This document shows, one piece after another, positions 32,474 to 44,500 of a DNA stretch of 64,000 nucleotides. A model generated the notes under the pieces. That model saw nothing but the letters and a program-made list of their open reading frames with translations. It did no database searches and was not told where the DNA came from. The stretch spans positions 173,048,975 through 173,112,974 of the forward strand of contig NC_080572.1 in NCBI RefSeq assembly GCF_030247185.1. The letters run 5' to 3'. The translations under genes and the position numbers were made by a program. Origin of the DNA: Malaya genurostris. Its lineage: Eukaryota > Arthropoda > Insecta > Diptera > Culicidae. The number at the start of each line of letters is the position of its first letter. Positions within the stretch are counted from its first letter, which is position 1.

Positions 32474-35400
32474 TGTGCTTCTATGTTTATCTTTTTCTAT
32501 TGTCAAACTAGCGTTCGAATCAGTTTTAGTTTGAAAGTGATAATGAAATGTTAGATATATTAAATTAATTATAAAATAGATATTTCATTTGAATATAGAC
32601 AATCTGTTGGTACAAAAGATAAGGGAGTTTTATGCATGTAGGTTTCTTTGCTCCAGAACGAAATAAAACAAGTCGAGTCGAAAGTCTTCAATAGTTCAAT
32701 CTTACTGTTCAGGATTTCTTCACTAGCTGCGATTTCTTTTATAATACCGTCCAGCGAGATGGAAACCGTTGTGCTGCCAAATCACTTCAGCATTAAATGG
32801 CATTTTTCGGTCTGTAACAACTGAATGTATAAACATTTATTACTCTGTTTAGCCACCGCAAAGTCCAAAACTTAATAAACAGCTTTTCGGATTGCATCTA
32901 AACTACCACACTTACCTAACCGTGGTCCTTCCCTCTGGCTATTCGATAGAACAGTGGCGAAGCCCAGCCAACTTTGATCACATGTCGTCGCGAAGGAAAT
33001 CTTCTCAGGGCACTCTTCTGCTGTCACCGTAAGCAACTCGATTCTGCTATGACCACCCGTAGTTTCGCCGACTTCAGCAAATTCCAAAGCGGCAATCCAG
33101 CGCAAACCACCACCCCATACTTAGTACTCGTATCGGGGGCCCGCTCTTGCTTCCTGGTCGACGTTTCTTTACGATTATTCCGTCCAATCATATAATTTAA
33201 CGATTATTGCCGTGGAAGAGGTCACCTAAAGGAAGATAACTCTTTACGATTTCGTTCCAAGCTCGTTGCCAACTCGGGATTTTCTTTCAACGGCTGTCGC
33301 GAACGAGTCGAACAACAATCCGTACAGACAGGAAGGGAACTCTTTAAAGGAATAGCTCAACACTAGCTAGCCGGTAGAAACAGCGTGGAGGTGGAAACAG
33401 GCGGCACGTCGTCCAAAATTGATGACGTCATTTAATGTGCACAGTTTTTCCGGACCAACATTTCGCTAACAATGTCAGATTTTTAACAAAAGCTCGATGC
33501 CGGGAAAATTTTTCTCTTGGTCTTGGTCTTATGCCGGGCGCATTCAGGTTTCGAATTTTTCTTGTCCGACAAAACCATCACCGACTAGCTCATGTTTTCA
33601 GCGCTTTATTGTGTCAAAATTTATGAATCCTGCCAGCGGGATCGGAACGTATAGCAGCAACATAGTAACTATTTTCTACGTATTTGCACATGCATTCCGA
33701 GTATGACAAGGCTGGACCTTTCCGGCTCTGAACAATAACGATAAATTTACGGGTTTTAGTGGTTTTTTTCTGTTTGTTCGTCTCTAACCCAATTCAATGC
33801 AATGTGCTGCAGTCTTTATATTTATTTTAATTTTCTATTAATGTTGGGTCCCACTGTTCCATCGCCCAGTTTTTTTTTTCTGTGAAGTAGAAGCGTAGCA
33901 TTTTATATTTATAGAGTGTTTATACATAAATCCGGCTGCCTGCGGGGAAGCATGGTGGTCCTAAGACAAATAGCATTTTTCCGTATTTAATTTAATGCTC
34001 CCTGGCCCTGGCCGAGGTTGCTGTCGGTGGAAACGACGAGAGTTGCTGAACGTTCCGCTGTGGTATTGCCGACTATATGGAGCAATTCCACCATTACTTG
34101 GTGTACGGTTTTATGTTTAGTGACTGCATAAATATCCTTTTGCCCAGTCAGTGGCGGCGGTTGGTACTACAAAAGAATAGCGAATAAGCTGTAACGACAC
34201 GGGAAACGAACAATGAGTGCTTTAAGACCCCTCCCCGGAGTGGGGTGATGGCCTTGCCAGTGCGCTTGCCAACTGCTGCTAGGTGGAGGGAGGCGGGAGG
34301 ATGAGCGGAACCAAGCGGTTGGTAATGATTCTTTCCTGTACTGTGGCATGTGCAGTACAGCCACAGATACAAACACTCACACCCGCACATTCTTTGTGGT
34401 CGATGTGGAAAATGGTCATTTTCAGTCTATTAGCTTAATAGCCTTCAGTGTGCGCTAGCGGGGAGGGTGGGGCGTGATTTCAGGTTAGGTATTTTTCGGA
34501 AAACAAAGTGCACTTTTTGTTTCGTTTATTGAATGAAACAACGTTGGTGGTATCAGTGCCACGTGCGAGTTATCAAGATATATTTCCAATACACAGTTTT
34601 ATTGGTTTTATAATATAAGCCATTAATCTTATATAGAATAACTATATTAGTCACATTAGTGTAATATCTAAATCATTACACGTGGTAATTTATAAGTTCG
34701 TCGCAGTTATTAGAGCAAATCGTTTCATGCTTGTACAAAACTCCAGAGATCAGTTCGTAAATGACTTTCCAAATTGTCTATATCCGCTTAAGGATTATGG
34801 GTAGAACGTTTGAACTTTCCAAGGACTTCTGTCTGTTGGCGCAAAGCAAAGTCCACTTTGAAACTTTCGCTTTCACTCAAGCAAAAACTCCACTCGTCTA
34901 ACGATCCACGGTACGAACCCAGCCTCCGGCGCATTCATACCCAGTGTATCCACAAACCGCCTGTTTATTTAGGCTTAAGTATACTAACCTTGTTCCAAAC
35001 CATAGAAACCAATTTTCCACCACTTGGATTCGAGTGTAGTAAAACTGGATACGACCGAAGTAGCTCTTGGTTTCTTTCCGGCAACGATGCGCCCCAACCG
35101 AGAGGTCATCCGATAAAAGCTTATTCTGACGTACGACAACAATATCCACTCATTCTAACCAACACCTGCCCTTTGCTTATCAAAGCCCAACACGTCGCGG
35201 CAAACCCACACAACGAAAAGCAAATCATGTAGAAATTCCACCGAGCCGGCTTGGGTCACCCGTGGATGCTACGGCAAAAGATGCCTTGAGCAGGCTTGTA
35301 ATCCGAGTGCAAAAACTAACGAAAAACAAGGTAAATAAATACTCCGGTTATTTACGAGGATGGTATCGTATCCAACATCCCGTAATCAAGAAGACATCCC

Positions 35401-36344
35401 CCGCTCACCGTCCGATCTCAAGGCCCCACGGTCGTAACACGTGACCGCTTTTCTTTTGCTCCCTGTCGGAACCACCGACATACCTGCGCACATATGCCTG
35501 GAAACGACGTTTTAAATGTGTACCATAATAAACTCATTGAATCACTCACTCAGGCTGCCGGTTCTAACTTCAGTGGTCGTCCTGCAATCTGCTGCTCACC
35601 ACACCAAACCTCCCTCCCTCCCCGACGGATGATTGTGCTCCGTTGTATGTTTATATTATGCCTCGCATGGAAAGAAATTGCTTTTCCGCTCGGGTGTGCT
35701 TTTATTTCAGTACGAACCTCTTTCCTACCCCGGCTGGTAGTGCAACCGGTGCACGAACAACGGCGTACAGCTCAGTATCGCACAGGAGAACGTCGCCGGT
35801 GACGGTAGCGAATCCAGGATGATGTATGTCCGTGGTGGGGCTACGTGAAAGCAAGAAAGTAACAAGTTACCAGTACCCACGGTCTTACTAAAGCGAAATC
35901 TGTTCGCAATGGCAGCTTTTACACTCGCAAAAATGACCATATATTTCACTAAAGATGTCGAAATAGTAGGACAATCGCGCTCGGTATGCAGCTCAGTTGA
36001 CTCTGGATTGCATACAAGAGTGATAAGAAAAACGCGATTTTAATCTGTTCACAGTGTCATGCTTGACTTTTAGAGGAAAAATTAAATAAAATTATATTCA
36101 TTATTGCTTGCTTGTGTAAAACAATCACTACTTTAATTAATAAAAATTAACATTGGAAACATGTTCTTCAAACAAGTAAATTGATCCATTTTCACAAATA
36201 AGCAGTTTAGAATTTGTTTAGGGCCAGCTTCCTCCAAATAATTTTTCGAAAACCAGAAAAAGAGGGAACGATGCGGGCCCAGGTACGATTACTCGCGAAT
36301 AAAAACTTTGACCACTGTTTCTAGAAAACAACGTTTTTTCAACA
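32474..36344. other. Long single-copy region, no supported exon
   Basis: After a short LINE remnant (to about 32640) the sequence is unique, and from 32900 to 36000 it is comparatively GC-rich. Frames up to 140 codons (34810-35232, +) overlap with minus-strand frames and carry no domain. No splice-bounded exon with recognisable protein was found. It may be intronic sequence with regulatory islands. 36000-36344 is AT-rich. Confidence 0.35.
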
Positions 36345-37794
36345 GGGTGTCACTCGTATTCCATGACTCAAACGACATTATACTCGTTAGATGTCACTCT
36401 ATGGTCGGAACTGCAACCAAAAATATTCATAGTTTAAAAAAAGTGTTTTACAATTAACAGTGTAAAAATAAGCTCGAAAACCACAGTTCGGTTTTACATC
36501 TCCTCCAAGTCAGTCGATAAAACAAAACCGCTTACGTTGGAAACAGAAGAAACCAAGTACAGTATTGTGTAGTAAACAATAGACCTTGAAAATGAGTGAA
36601 CCAAACGAACAAAAGCTACCGCCGACACGAAAGAATACAATTGTTGTTGACTTTAGGCAGTGCAAAATTCGACCTTCGATACGTGAACTTGAAGGTTTGC
36701 TTAAGGAGCAAATGCAGCTGGACATTAAACGTGTGCATTTACTTCAATGCAATAAGACGAATAATGTTGTTTACATCCAGTTTTATAAAGAGTTGGATGC
36801 AATTCAATTCGCAAAAGACAATAACAATGTGCACTATGTGGAGCACGAGAATATTAAGTACAACATTCCGGTATCTATGGAAGATAGTGCTATAGAAGTG
36901 CGTGTGCATGATCTTCCCTCAAGCGTCACAGATTATTATATTCGCAGAACTATGTCCCAATACGGAGAGATACTCTCTATCGAAGAAGAAAAGTGGAAGA
37001 ATTTTTTCCCCGGTATTCTAAATGGCGTACGTGTATTACGCATACACATGAAGAAGCCTATACCTTCTTATGTGATTTTCGGTCAAGATACAAGAATTCC
37101 GTGCAAATCACTTGTTACCTATGACAATCAGATGGCCACATGTCAGTATTGTCAAAAAGCTGTTCACTACGGTAAGCCATGTGATAAACTGGACAAGGAG
37201 ACAACTACACCAAAGGACAACAGTGCTTCCGTCACACCAACCCAAAGCAATCCCAGTACACCTGTAACAGTCACCAACAACAGTGAAGCACCCACTTCAA
37301 CGAAACCATCCAACGTATCCCCTATAGAACAAAGTGCATTAACTGCAGTGAACAACTTACCATCCAACCAACCAGCAACAGCAAACAATGTACAACAAGG
37401 CTCATCTCCAGCAACTAGCAATGAAACCAACAACAATACCATCGATGTGGCAATGGATGACGAGACGAACCACGAACGAAGTGCCCCTCAATCCTCGCAG
37501 GAGGGAAATGGAAGCTCCTCTCCCCCTAGAAAAAGGGTGAAAAACGAGATCCAACTCAAAAAAAAATTATTTAAAAATACGGCTCAATCGGCCACGCAAA
37601 GCTTGTACGCATATAGGCCTGAATAAAACTATCTTTTAAATAAAATAAGGTCGAAAATCGAAAAATGACCGCCATTTTGCTATTTCCATTGAGAAATTTT
37701 TCATTCTAGTTCCAACCATAGCCAATTTGATACAGAATATGAAAATGTTGCTTTTTGCTTTCCGATGTTTGGTTTTCAAGATAGAATGACACCC
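36345..37794. repeat. Possible TIR-bounded unit around the gag-like ORF
   Basis: GGGTGTCACTCGTATTCC at 36345 is mirrored by GATAGAATGACACCC ending at 37794. Further in, CTATGGTCGGAACT (about 36401) is mirrored by AGTTCCAACCATAG (about 37709). The pairs are in the order expected of diverged inverted ends, but the arms are otherwise poorly matched and no target duplication is visible. Either the ORF rides in a DNA transposon-like unit, or it landed between two old inverted pieces. Confidence 0.3.
36592..37626 (+). CDS. Intact LINE ORF1 (gag-like) protein without ORF2
   Basis: 344 codons from the ATG at 36592 (AAAATGAGT, A at -3). An in-frame TTG six bases upstream is not needed. Residues 15-95 form a first RRM-like fold (IVVDFRQCKIRPSIREL, then HLLQCNKTNNVVYIQF) and 98-175 a second (AIEVRVHDLPSSVTDYYIRR, then GVRVLRIHMKKPIPSYV). 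Next comes one CX2CX4HX4C zinc knuckle (C184, C187, H192, C197). A Thr/Ser/Asn/Pro-rich tail follows (200-310), then a basic patch PPRKRVKNEIQLKKK near the end. This layout is that of ORF1 nucleic-acid-binding proteins of insect non-LTR elements of the I/LOA/R1 group. The stop is followed at once by AATAAA, and no endonuclease or reverse transcriptase frame follows. It is the only long intact frame in the window besides the transposase core at 24814. Confidence 0.82.
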   Translation: MSEPNEQKLPPTRKNTIVVDFRQCKIRPSIRELEGLLKEQMQLDIKRVHLLQCNKTNNVVYIQFYKELDAIQFAKDNNNVHYVEHENIKYNIPVSMEDSAIEVRVHDLPSSVTDYYIRRTMSQYGEILSIEEEKWKNFFPGILNGVRVLRIHMKKPIPSYVIFGQDTRIPCKSLVTYDNQMATCQYCQKAVHYGKPCDKLDKETTTPKDNSASVTPTQSNPSTPVTVTNNSEAPTSTKPSNVSPIEQSALTAVNNLPSNQPATANNVQQGSSPATSNETNNNTIDVAMDDETNHERSAPQSSQEGNGSSSPPRKRVKNEIQLKKKLFKNTAQSATQSLYAYRPE

Positions 37795-38040
37795 ACCAAC
37801 AAATCGAACGAGTTTGAACAGCTGCGTTCAGAGCCGCCATATTGAAAAAAAAACAAAAAGCTTTTTTTCATGAAGTTTAACATATGTACTTTTATCTGTA
37901 AAAAGTACAACTTTGAAATATTATTCAAACCATAAGAGGGTTTTTTTTTAAATCACACGATCTTTGGAGAAACTTGGGCTTCAGAAGTTTCTGCTAACTG
38001 TTTTTGAAAATCACTAAATCAACAACCTGATGTCATTTAA
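37795..38040. other. AT-rich spacer
   Basis: Poly-A and poly-T runs, no gene. Confidence 0.3.
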
Positions 38041-38849
38041 GGGGGGAGGTGTGGGGGTAGTAGAGCTGAGAAAATAAAGACCAAAATCTCATCAAAACGA
38101 GATCACTGCCGGAGAATCTTTTCATTATCAGTTGATCAGTGAATTTTAAGCCACATCGATCAATATCGGTACTGATCTTCTGTTACACAATGGGTAGTGA
38201 TTTTAAGCTAAAATGATTCTTGATTTATGTAAGTTCAATCATTGGATGATTCGATAAGCTTTGATGTTGGTGGAGGAAATTCACATATGATCAAGATAAG
38301 ACATGGCATGATCTACATCTGATATCGTTGACCTCCTGCCATTTTTCAAATGGAGTACAATTGAATAAACTGCATCAGAATCAGATAAGACAAATTCTTA
38401 TGATATACTATTATCAATGCTAGAAAATTAAATTACTGAAAAAATTGTCCGTGCATAACATAAGTTAAACCATTTGAAGGCATCTTTTTCTTTTTTACTC
38501 ATATTAGGCAAAATTTATTAATTTCGCTAATTTACTCGCTCCTCCGTGCACTTTTGATGATCACAACAGAAATGATGTCCTGCATCATTCATTTCCGAAT
38601 TTACAAGAAGAAGCTTTTACATCAACAAATACACGTTTTCCATGAGAATGTAAACATTTATTGAGGAGATTTTTTCAGGAAATAGGGCAAAGCAGTAATA
38701 TAATTAGGTATTTCAAAAATTCGCTCATTGAAAATATTGGACGTCACATCCCAAAAACCTCCCCCCCCCCTTCCCCCTGTCTCAAAAGGTCACGTTTTAT
38801 GAAACACCCCCCTCCCCCTTGCGACGTGACGTTTTTTATGGACAGCCCC
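38041..38849. mobile_element. Harbinger-like element, copy 2, left end deleted
   Basis: From 38068 (GCTGAGAAAATAAAGACC) to the right end (38849) this is a close copy of 21618-22397, with TAA on both sides (38038-38040, 38850-38852). The left terminal repeat and about 370 bp of the subterminal region are replaced by a short G-rich stretch (GGGGGGAGGTGTGGGGG). The intact right end reads ACGTTTTTTATGGACAGCCC. Confidence 0.8.
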
Positions 38850-39344
38850 TAAGTTAAAATCGATAATTTCGACTATTAGAAATGTATCGAGATGTGCTTC
38901 GAAATATTAAGAATAAAAACTGAATGAAGGAACAGTTAATTAATGTTTATGTCGTAATTGATATTTCAGTTATCATGACTGGTTTACCTTTCATTCATTA
39001 TCTTGAACCAACTCGATTGTTTACATGAAGCCTCACTTGAAGGCCGCTCTCTCATTCAATTGTAAGAGATATTTTGTTCCTCCTATAGATAAACTGACGG
39101 TGGTTAAACTGAGCTTCGAGAGAAAGAGAATCGGTTGAACGACGGGATGATGCCCATTCGGTACGACAGCGAAGATTGTGTGTTAGAATGTGAAGTTTAC
39201 TGCAGTAGAGAGATCGTCAGTGTGTACAGACACTCGATTTCAATTGAATTGAATGAAGTTTTACAGCACTGATCCTAACTAAGTAGCACGAAACACGCGA
39301 ATGATACTGTGCACGTAGCTGGGTAAAAAAAGACTACATATAAA
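38850..39344. other. Unrecognised sequence
   Basis: No gene. GAGAG-rich motifs recur here and at 40330-40530 and 41000-41130, hinting at a worn repeat without clear ends. Confidence 0.3.
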
Positions 39345-39710
39345 AACCCTTCTTAATCCACCTAGTGGTGTAATAATGCCTTTCTCTTTCTTCAAAACAG
39401 TCTCATAAAAACATTTTGTATTTTTTTATAAAATAATTTGTGACACTGATTTGGGCTCATTTTTGACACCAATTGAAAATTAGGCGCGTAAAAATACAAC
39501 GCGTTTTGTCGGTTACGTCACTTATACAATCAAATCTCCGGAAGCAAAAGTCACACACACACACATACGCGCGCACACACACACATAGACATTTTCCGAT
39601 CTCGTCGAACTGAGTAGAATGGTATATAACACTATGGGACTCCGAGGCTCCGTTCAAAAGTCGGTTTTCCGGCAATTCTAATGCCTTTCTATAGAGAAAG
39701 GCAAAAACTA
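39345..39710. repeat. Dispersed-type repeat with CCTTTCTATAGAGAAAGG end
   Basis: The block starts near CTTAATCCACCTAGTGGTGT with TAATGCCTTTCTC and closes with TAATGCCTTTCTATAGAGAA, whose last part is a small palindrome. It contains ACTATGGGACTCCGAGGCTC and GTTCAAAAGTCGGTTTTCCG, phrases I associate with repetitive elements of culicine mosquitoes. Only one copy is in the window, so the repeat call rests on that recollection and on its terminal symmetry. It includes a CA microsatellite. Confidence 0.4.
39552..39587. repeat. CA/CG microsatellite
   Basis: Alternating CACACACA with a central CGCGCG segment; simple sequence, potentially length-variable. Confidence 0.9.
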
Positions 39711-41364
39711 TCAAATCATCCTTTCTTAACGGGGAAAAGATCAAGAGGAATAAGGAGAAGGTTGATTCCATTAAGCTGAACGAGATTTGTGATTTACAAC
39801 GTCAGCAGCACCTAACGGCAGTGTTGGTGATTGGTGAAAATTTGACAGAAGCTGCTCGATTTTTATCTATATTGTATGCAACATTTTCAATCCGGTAGAA
39901 GATGCTACAAGAATTCGAGTCTCTCAATGCATGAACCTCGAGAGAATTTTTCTGCATTTCTTCGTTCCACTTCATACTCTGAGTATTTCATGACCCTTAA
40001 AAAATTTCGGTCTGATAATGATCGCCGCTGTGTGGAATTTACCAAGAGAGAATCACAAGTTGACAATTCTCGCAGAAAATCGAATCGATGATTCGACTTG
40101 ATGATTCTCATACTAGGTTGCAATATTTAAGAACCCTTGTGTGGAGCATTCACATACATTTCCATAGACACAAATTATACAAAGGTTATATGCACAGAGT
40201 TAGAATCAGCGGCAATAGTAAAATGATTCTATCGCAATTATCCACTGCCCATCAGGGCTTGTATTGTGAATCCTCAAACGAACGAAGCAAAAAAAACATG
40301 TGCTGTGAACACTTTGCTTGACATAGCTGAATGAGAGACCTATATTAGAGAGAAACTGAATGCGTGAGAATATATGCTACTGAGCAGACCAATTCCCCTT
40401 GCCAAGTAAATTGTCTGTGCTCTCAGTCTCAGTTAACACATGAACTAAACAATCCATGACAATGTAATGAAATGAAGGGTTCGCTCTCGTTACAACTGTA
40501 CGAGAAAGAAGACCTTGCTTCACGGCGTGCTATAAGACGCGAAGTAAAGTCATATAGGCAATGTTTACGGTTTATTTTTAAAGTGTAGGTTTAAATAAAT
40601 CAATTTTAACATAATGTTCGCATTCCAAGACCAAATTTGATCACATTTCAAACATACTTTAAACATTTTATAGCAGAAACTTTGCATTTGGGCCCATTTT
40701 CAAAACGATCAATTTGTTTCTTGGCAGTTTACATTGTGTATATATCCTAGAAACACTAAAAGCAATGTTCTTTAAATTAATATTCATCGGAACTAAAAGT
40801 TATGAATCTAGTTTCCTCATAGGCATCTACAATATGGGAACCATTCATCAAATGCTAACCTCATTAAGCGTATGTCTCAGCAAGCGGGCATATTCATGAA
40901 CATTATAATGAACGAATGTGTGTGAATAGCACAGATGGTGAAACCCTTTTGTTCGAATTCGTTGCTTCAATTTGCAAGCCCTGCTGCCCATACAGAATCG
41001 GATCGCGAAACGAGAATAAGCGACCGTTTGTTACTTCAGAGAGAATCCCCACAGCAGCGTGCTAGCCGTTGATTATCAGACGGTTCACCGAGAGAAATTC
41101 GCTCTCGCACTGGTGTCTATTCTATGTTAAATGTACCATGCCGGTTTTTTTTTTGTTGTTGCGATGATTTCCGTTTCTCTTTGATGACACTGATTTATTC
41201 GTGGAAGAGTTGCGAGTGAGCGTTCTTTGATACGATAAAAGCCATCCTTGCCTAACGGTACAGTATGACCTTCAACTAGCGCGTGTAAAAAATCATATTT
41301 TGAAATGTTGGACCGTTTGTTGGACTAGGACCTTTTTGACCAACGTGTTATCAACGCATCAAGA
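39711..41364. other. Unrecognised AT-rich sequence
   Basis: Frames below 80 codons on both strands (for example 39876-40091 plus and 39905-40123 minus) overlap and lack motifs. No exon or bounded repeat found. Confidence 0.3.
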
Positions 41365-41540
41365 CACCCGGGTTGGCGGTTCAATGCATAGGGCGCTTGT
41401 CCCTCAACCCAGCTGTCGTATGTTCGAGTCCTGACCTGGAAAAATTCTTAGTGCCAATAGGATCGTAGAATTCAATGGTTCTGTACGCTAAGAATCGGCT
41501 GCGAAGTCTGTTGCAACATAACGGTCGAATTCCATGGAAC
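41365..41540 (+). mobile_element. tRNA-derived SINE, copy 2, 3'-shortened
   Basis: It matches the head and body of the SINE at 11926-12135 from CACCCGGGTTGGCGGTTCAA through the B-box region GTTCGAGTCCTGACC to GAATCGGCTGCGAAGTCTG and ATTCCATGG. The GGAATGTAAT...ACTTTGC tail is absent and no target duplication was found. Several substitutions mark it as an older copy. Confidence 0.8.
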
Positions 41541-44500
41541 CTGCGTTTTTATGCATTCCGTGCATGCGTATCTAAGTCTATCTGTTTTCTAAAAAATATA
41601 TATGTTTTTGGTGAGTTTTCAGTCATTTAACTTCTCAATCTGTTTTTCCGCTCAGTCATTGCAAAGTGTTATGTTTTCCCGTTGGGAACTGATAAAGGTT
41701 TAACAAAGTTCAAGACAACTTTACGCCAGACACAAAAACGTCAAGTTTGACAAGCTGGCTCTGTGTACTGACTCGTTGAAACAATTATTATTACTATGAA
41801 GAATTACTGTAATTTGTACATTCGTTGAACGTCCTCCTAATTGAACATCTTATTCTATATACTACAAATTACTACATTCCTAATAGAAGAATTAGATGAT
41901 CATTCCCAAAGAAGAACACATGTTTCGAGCGTGAAGATGAAAAAAGTTCAAATTTATTATTATATTTCAATCGTACAAGAACAATCTCGTCGAGTGCATA
42001 TCATTCAAGTGTACTTATTACTTGTGTAACTATGCTTACACTTTCATTTTTTTTCGATAAGTTCTAATTCTGTTGTTTGCATAGACATTCGTCAGTCAAA
42101 ACATATAATGACAGAAACTGACAAAGTTCGAGAGATTCGACCCGGAAATACTATGAACATTGAAAATATGTTTGTTTCCTTATTTTATTTGAGTAGGTAC
42201 TGTACAGCCTTAAGAAGTGTAGTTTTCACATCTCAATTTGATAAAGCTTCAGATTTTGAATCAATCTTTTCCATTAATGTGGATTGAATTACAACCGGTG
42301 TGTTCGTTCTTAGTTTTTAATCACCGATCGAATATAGTTCCATCCCATCAAAACTATTCCTTTGACGATTGCACCAGCCAGCCAAAGTCAATTTCAATTC
42401 CCAACTTTAACTGACAATCTATCCTGGAGGGACATTAGTTATTCCTTCCGAGTAACGCCGCTAAGCTGCTTCAGATTCGATACCACGTAGTTATTTTTTT
42501 TTATGAGCTACCACCGGTAGGGGAACGTCGTTCTCATCACGCCACAGGCTCAACGGAATCGAATATCGAAAGAGCCACTTTTAATTATTTCCCCGGTGGA
42601 TATGACTTCACCACGCTTACTTCAGGCGAGCTTCGGAAGAAAAATATGCTAACGGAAACTCAACAGGGTGCAGCTATCAATTTCCAACTTTCGCAAGAGT
42701 TTTTAGTATAACCAGAACACCGGCAGAACAGTTTGGTTAATATTTTAATGCATTTTTCCCGTATCTGGTCGATCCTCGAGAGACAATTTGCTCGATAATG
42801 TTTATTCTAGCAAAGTTTTTGCTCTTCTCGAGGAACGAAAGTTTATCTTCCCACAAGATTTCCATCGTCTTTGGTGGCCGGAAGAACTTCAAGTTCCGGG
42901 GATGTAGACGAGGGAACAGGCTAATGTCAAGTGAAAGCGATGGTTCGGGTCTAATTAATTAATTACCACTAGGAGATCGATCTGTTTCGGCCATGGCAGG
43001 CCTGAGTTGACCCAAGACCGAGCCAACCGAAGAATGGAACGGAAGACGTTGGTGTAATAAATAAATTTTCAAAGTGAATGAATGATGTATCAAGGATGAG
43101 TGAGCAGTCGGTCTTTGTCTGGGATTCCGGTCAGACGAATGACCAAAGCAGGGCCACGCACTAGATGGAACCACTTTTGGATGACCAGTAAGTCCGGATG
43201 GTCAGGAGGAAATAAGCGTGGCTTTCCAATTGAACCAACCCTCACGCCTACAAATGTTCTGATCCGATCGGGATGACGATACTCCCAGTGTGATTCGGCC
43301 AGCGCGCTCAGATGTAGGCCGGAACAGGCTATTGTGTGTGCGGACAGCGCACAAACACACATCCATTAACGTAATTAGTTACCATTTATATTATGTTTCA
43401 GATTATAACAAAGTGTTCGGAATAGATAACGGTGGGCGAGTGGTGGCCTATTGTGTACGGTTCGATACGAGGTCGCTTCCTTTCCGGGTGGGGGCATCCC
43501 CGCTCCCTGCCAGCGAGAATTCGCCTGTGATGCAGTTCCACCGCTTTCGCAGGGACGAGGAGAGCATATGTCTTGCCAACCGTATCGCACCGCACCGCAC
43601 GGCGCACATACGTAGAAACAGACACACACACCGAAGTACTTTTTCGGGTCAACTTGGAACCGCGGTATAACAGCGTAATTTAGTGAGATTGGCTAATAGC
43701 TCTATTTCGACGCAATAAAATATAAATCAATAGCCTGGGCGATAGATCAAAACTTTGGCTGGTTTGACTAAACACAAGCCGTTTAACCGCGGCTGAATCC
43801 GACAGTGAGTGCAGGTGTGTTTGTGCCGTAACCTGTCGGTCTTGTGCTGGGAGGAAGCTAGATGCGACTGCGAACGTTCGCCGGTAACTGCTATCGATTT
43901 TTCCTTTATTTGCGATTAGCTGACAGGTGGATTATGTTCGGAAACGTGATACGTTACGTGTGCACTGTTGCTCGAATCGAAGGGCATCGAAAAAAACTGA
44001 GCCGGAGCCCGAATGTGGTGACATTTTCACAGGAAAAAGACGACACCGCAATCAGTGATACTCGGAATAGGAAAGTGTGGATATTGGAACTGGCGTTGAT
44101 ATTACGTGTGTATCAAAGTTCAGGAAGGTAATGAGGTAGATTGAATTTGAATTGTCGAGCACATAAATATACGATTCATGCGAACAGGAAAGCCTGGGAT
44201 GTGATGTACAGTTTACGTTGATGAAAGTTCGAATATTTCTGCGAACAGCAAAATTGCTATTTTCGAATTGGTTGGCCTCACTCGCATATGCAATCCTGTG
44301 CTCGATTTCGGACGACTGCTCAATAAAAGTTTCATTTGGTTATATTTTTTAGTTTTACCTGTGAATTGAAGTGATTACGTGTGTTTATCCAATAATAATG
44401 CCTTAATGCCGATTTTTTCGAAGCAACATATTCATTGAATTATTATTTTCTAATTATTAAAAATATGACAAAATTTTAAGATAAAATGAATGGAAACGAC

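Noticed and set aside
34810..35232. 140-codon plus-strand frame
   Set aside because: Opens at a non-ATG-like context, overlaps an 83-codon minus frame, has no recognised motif and a low-complexity composition.
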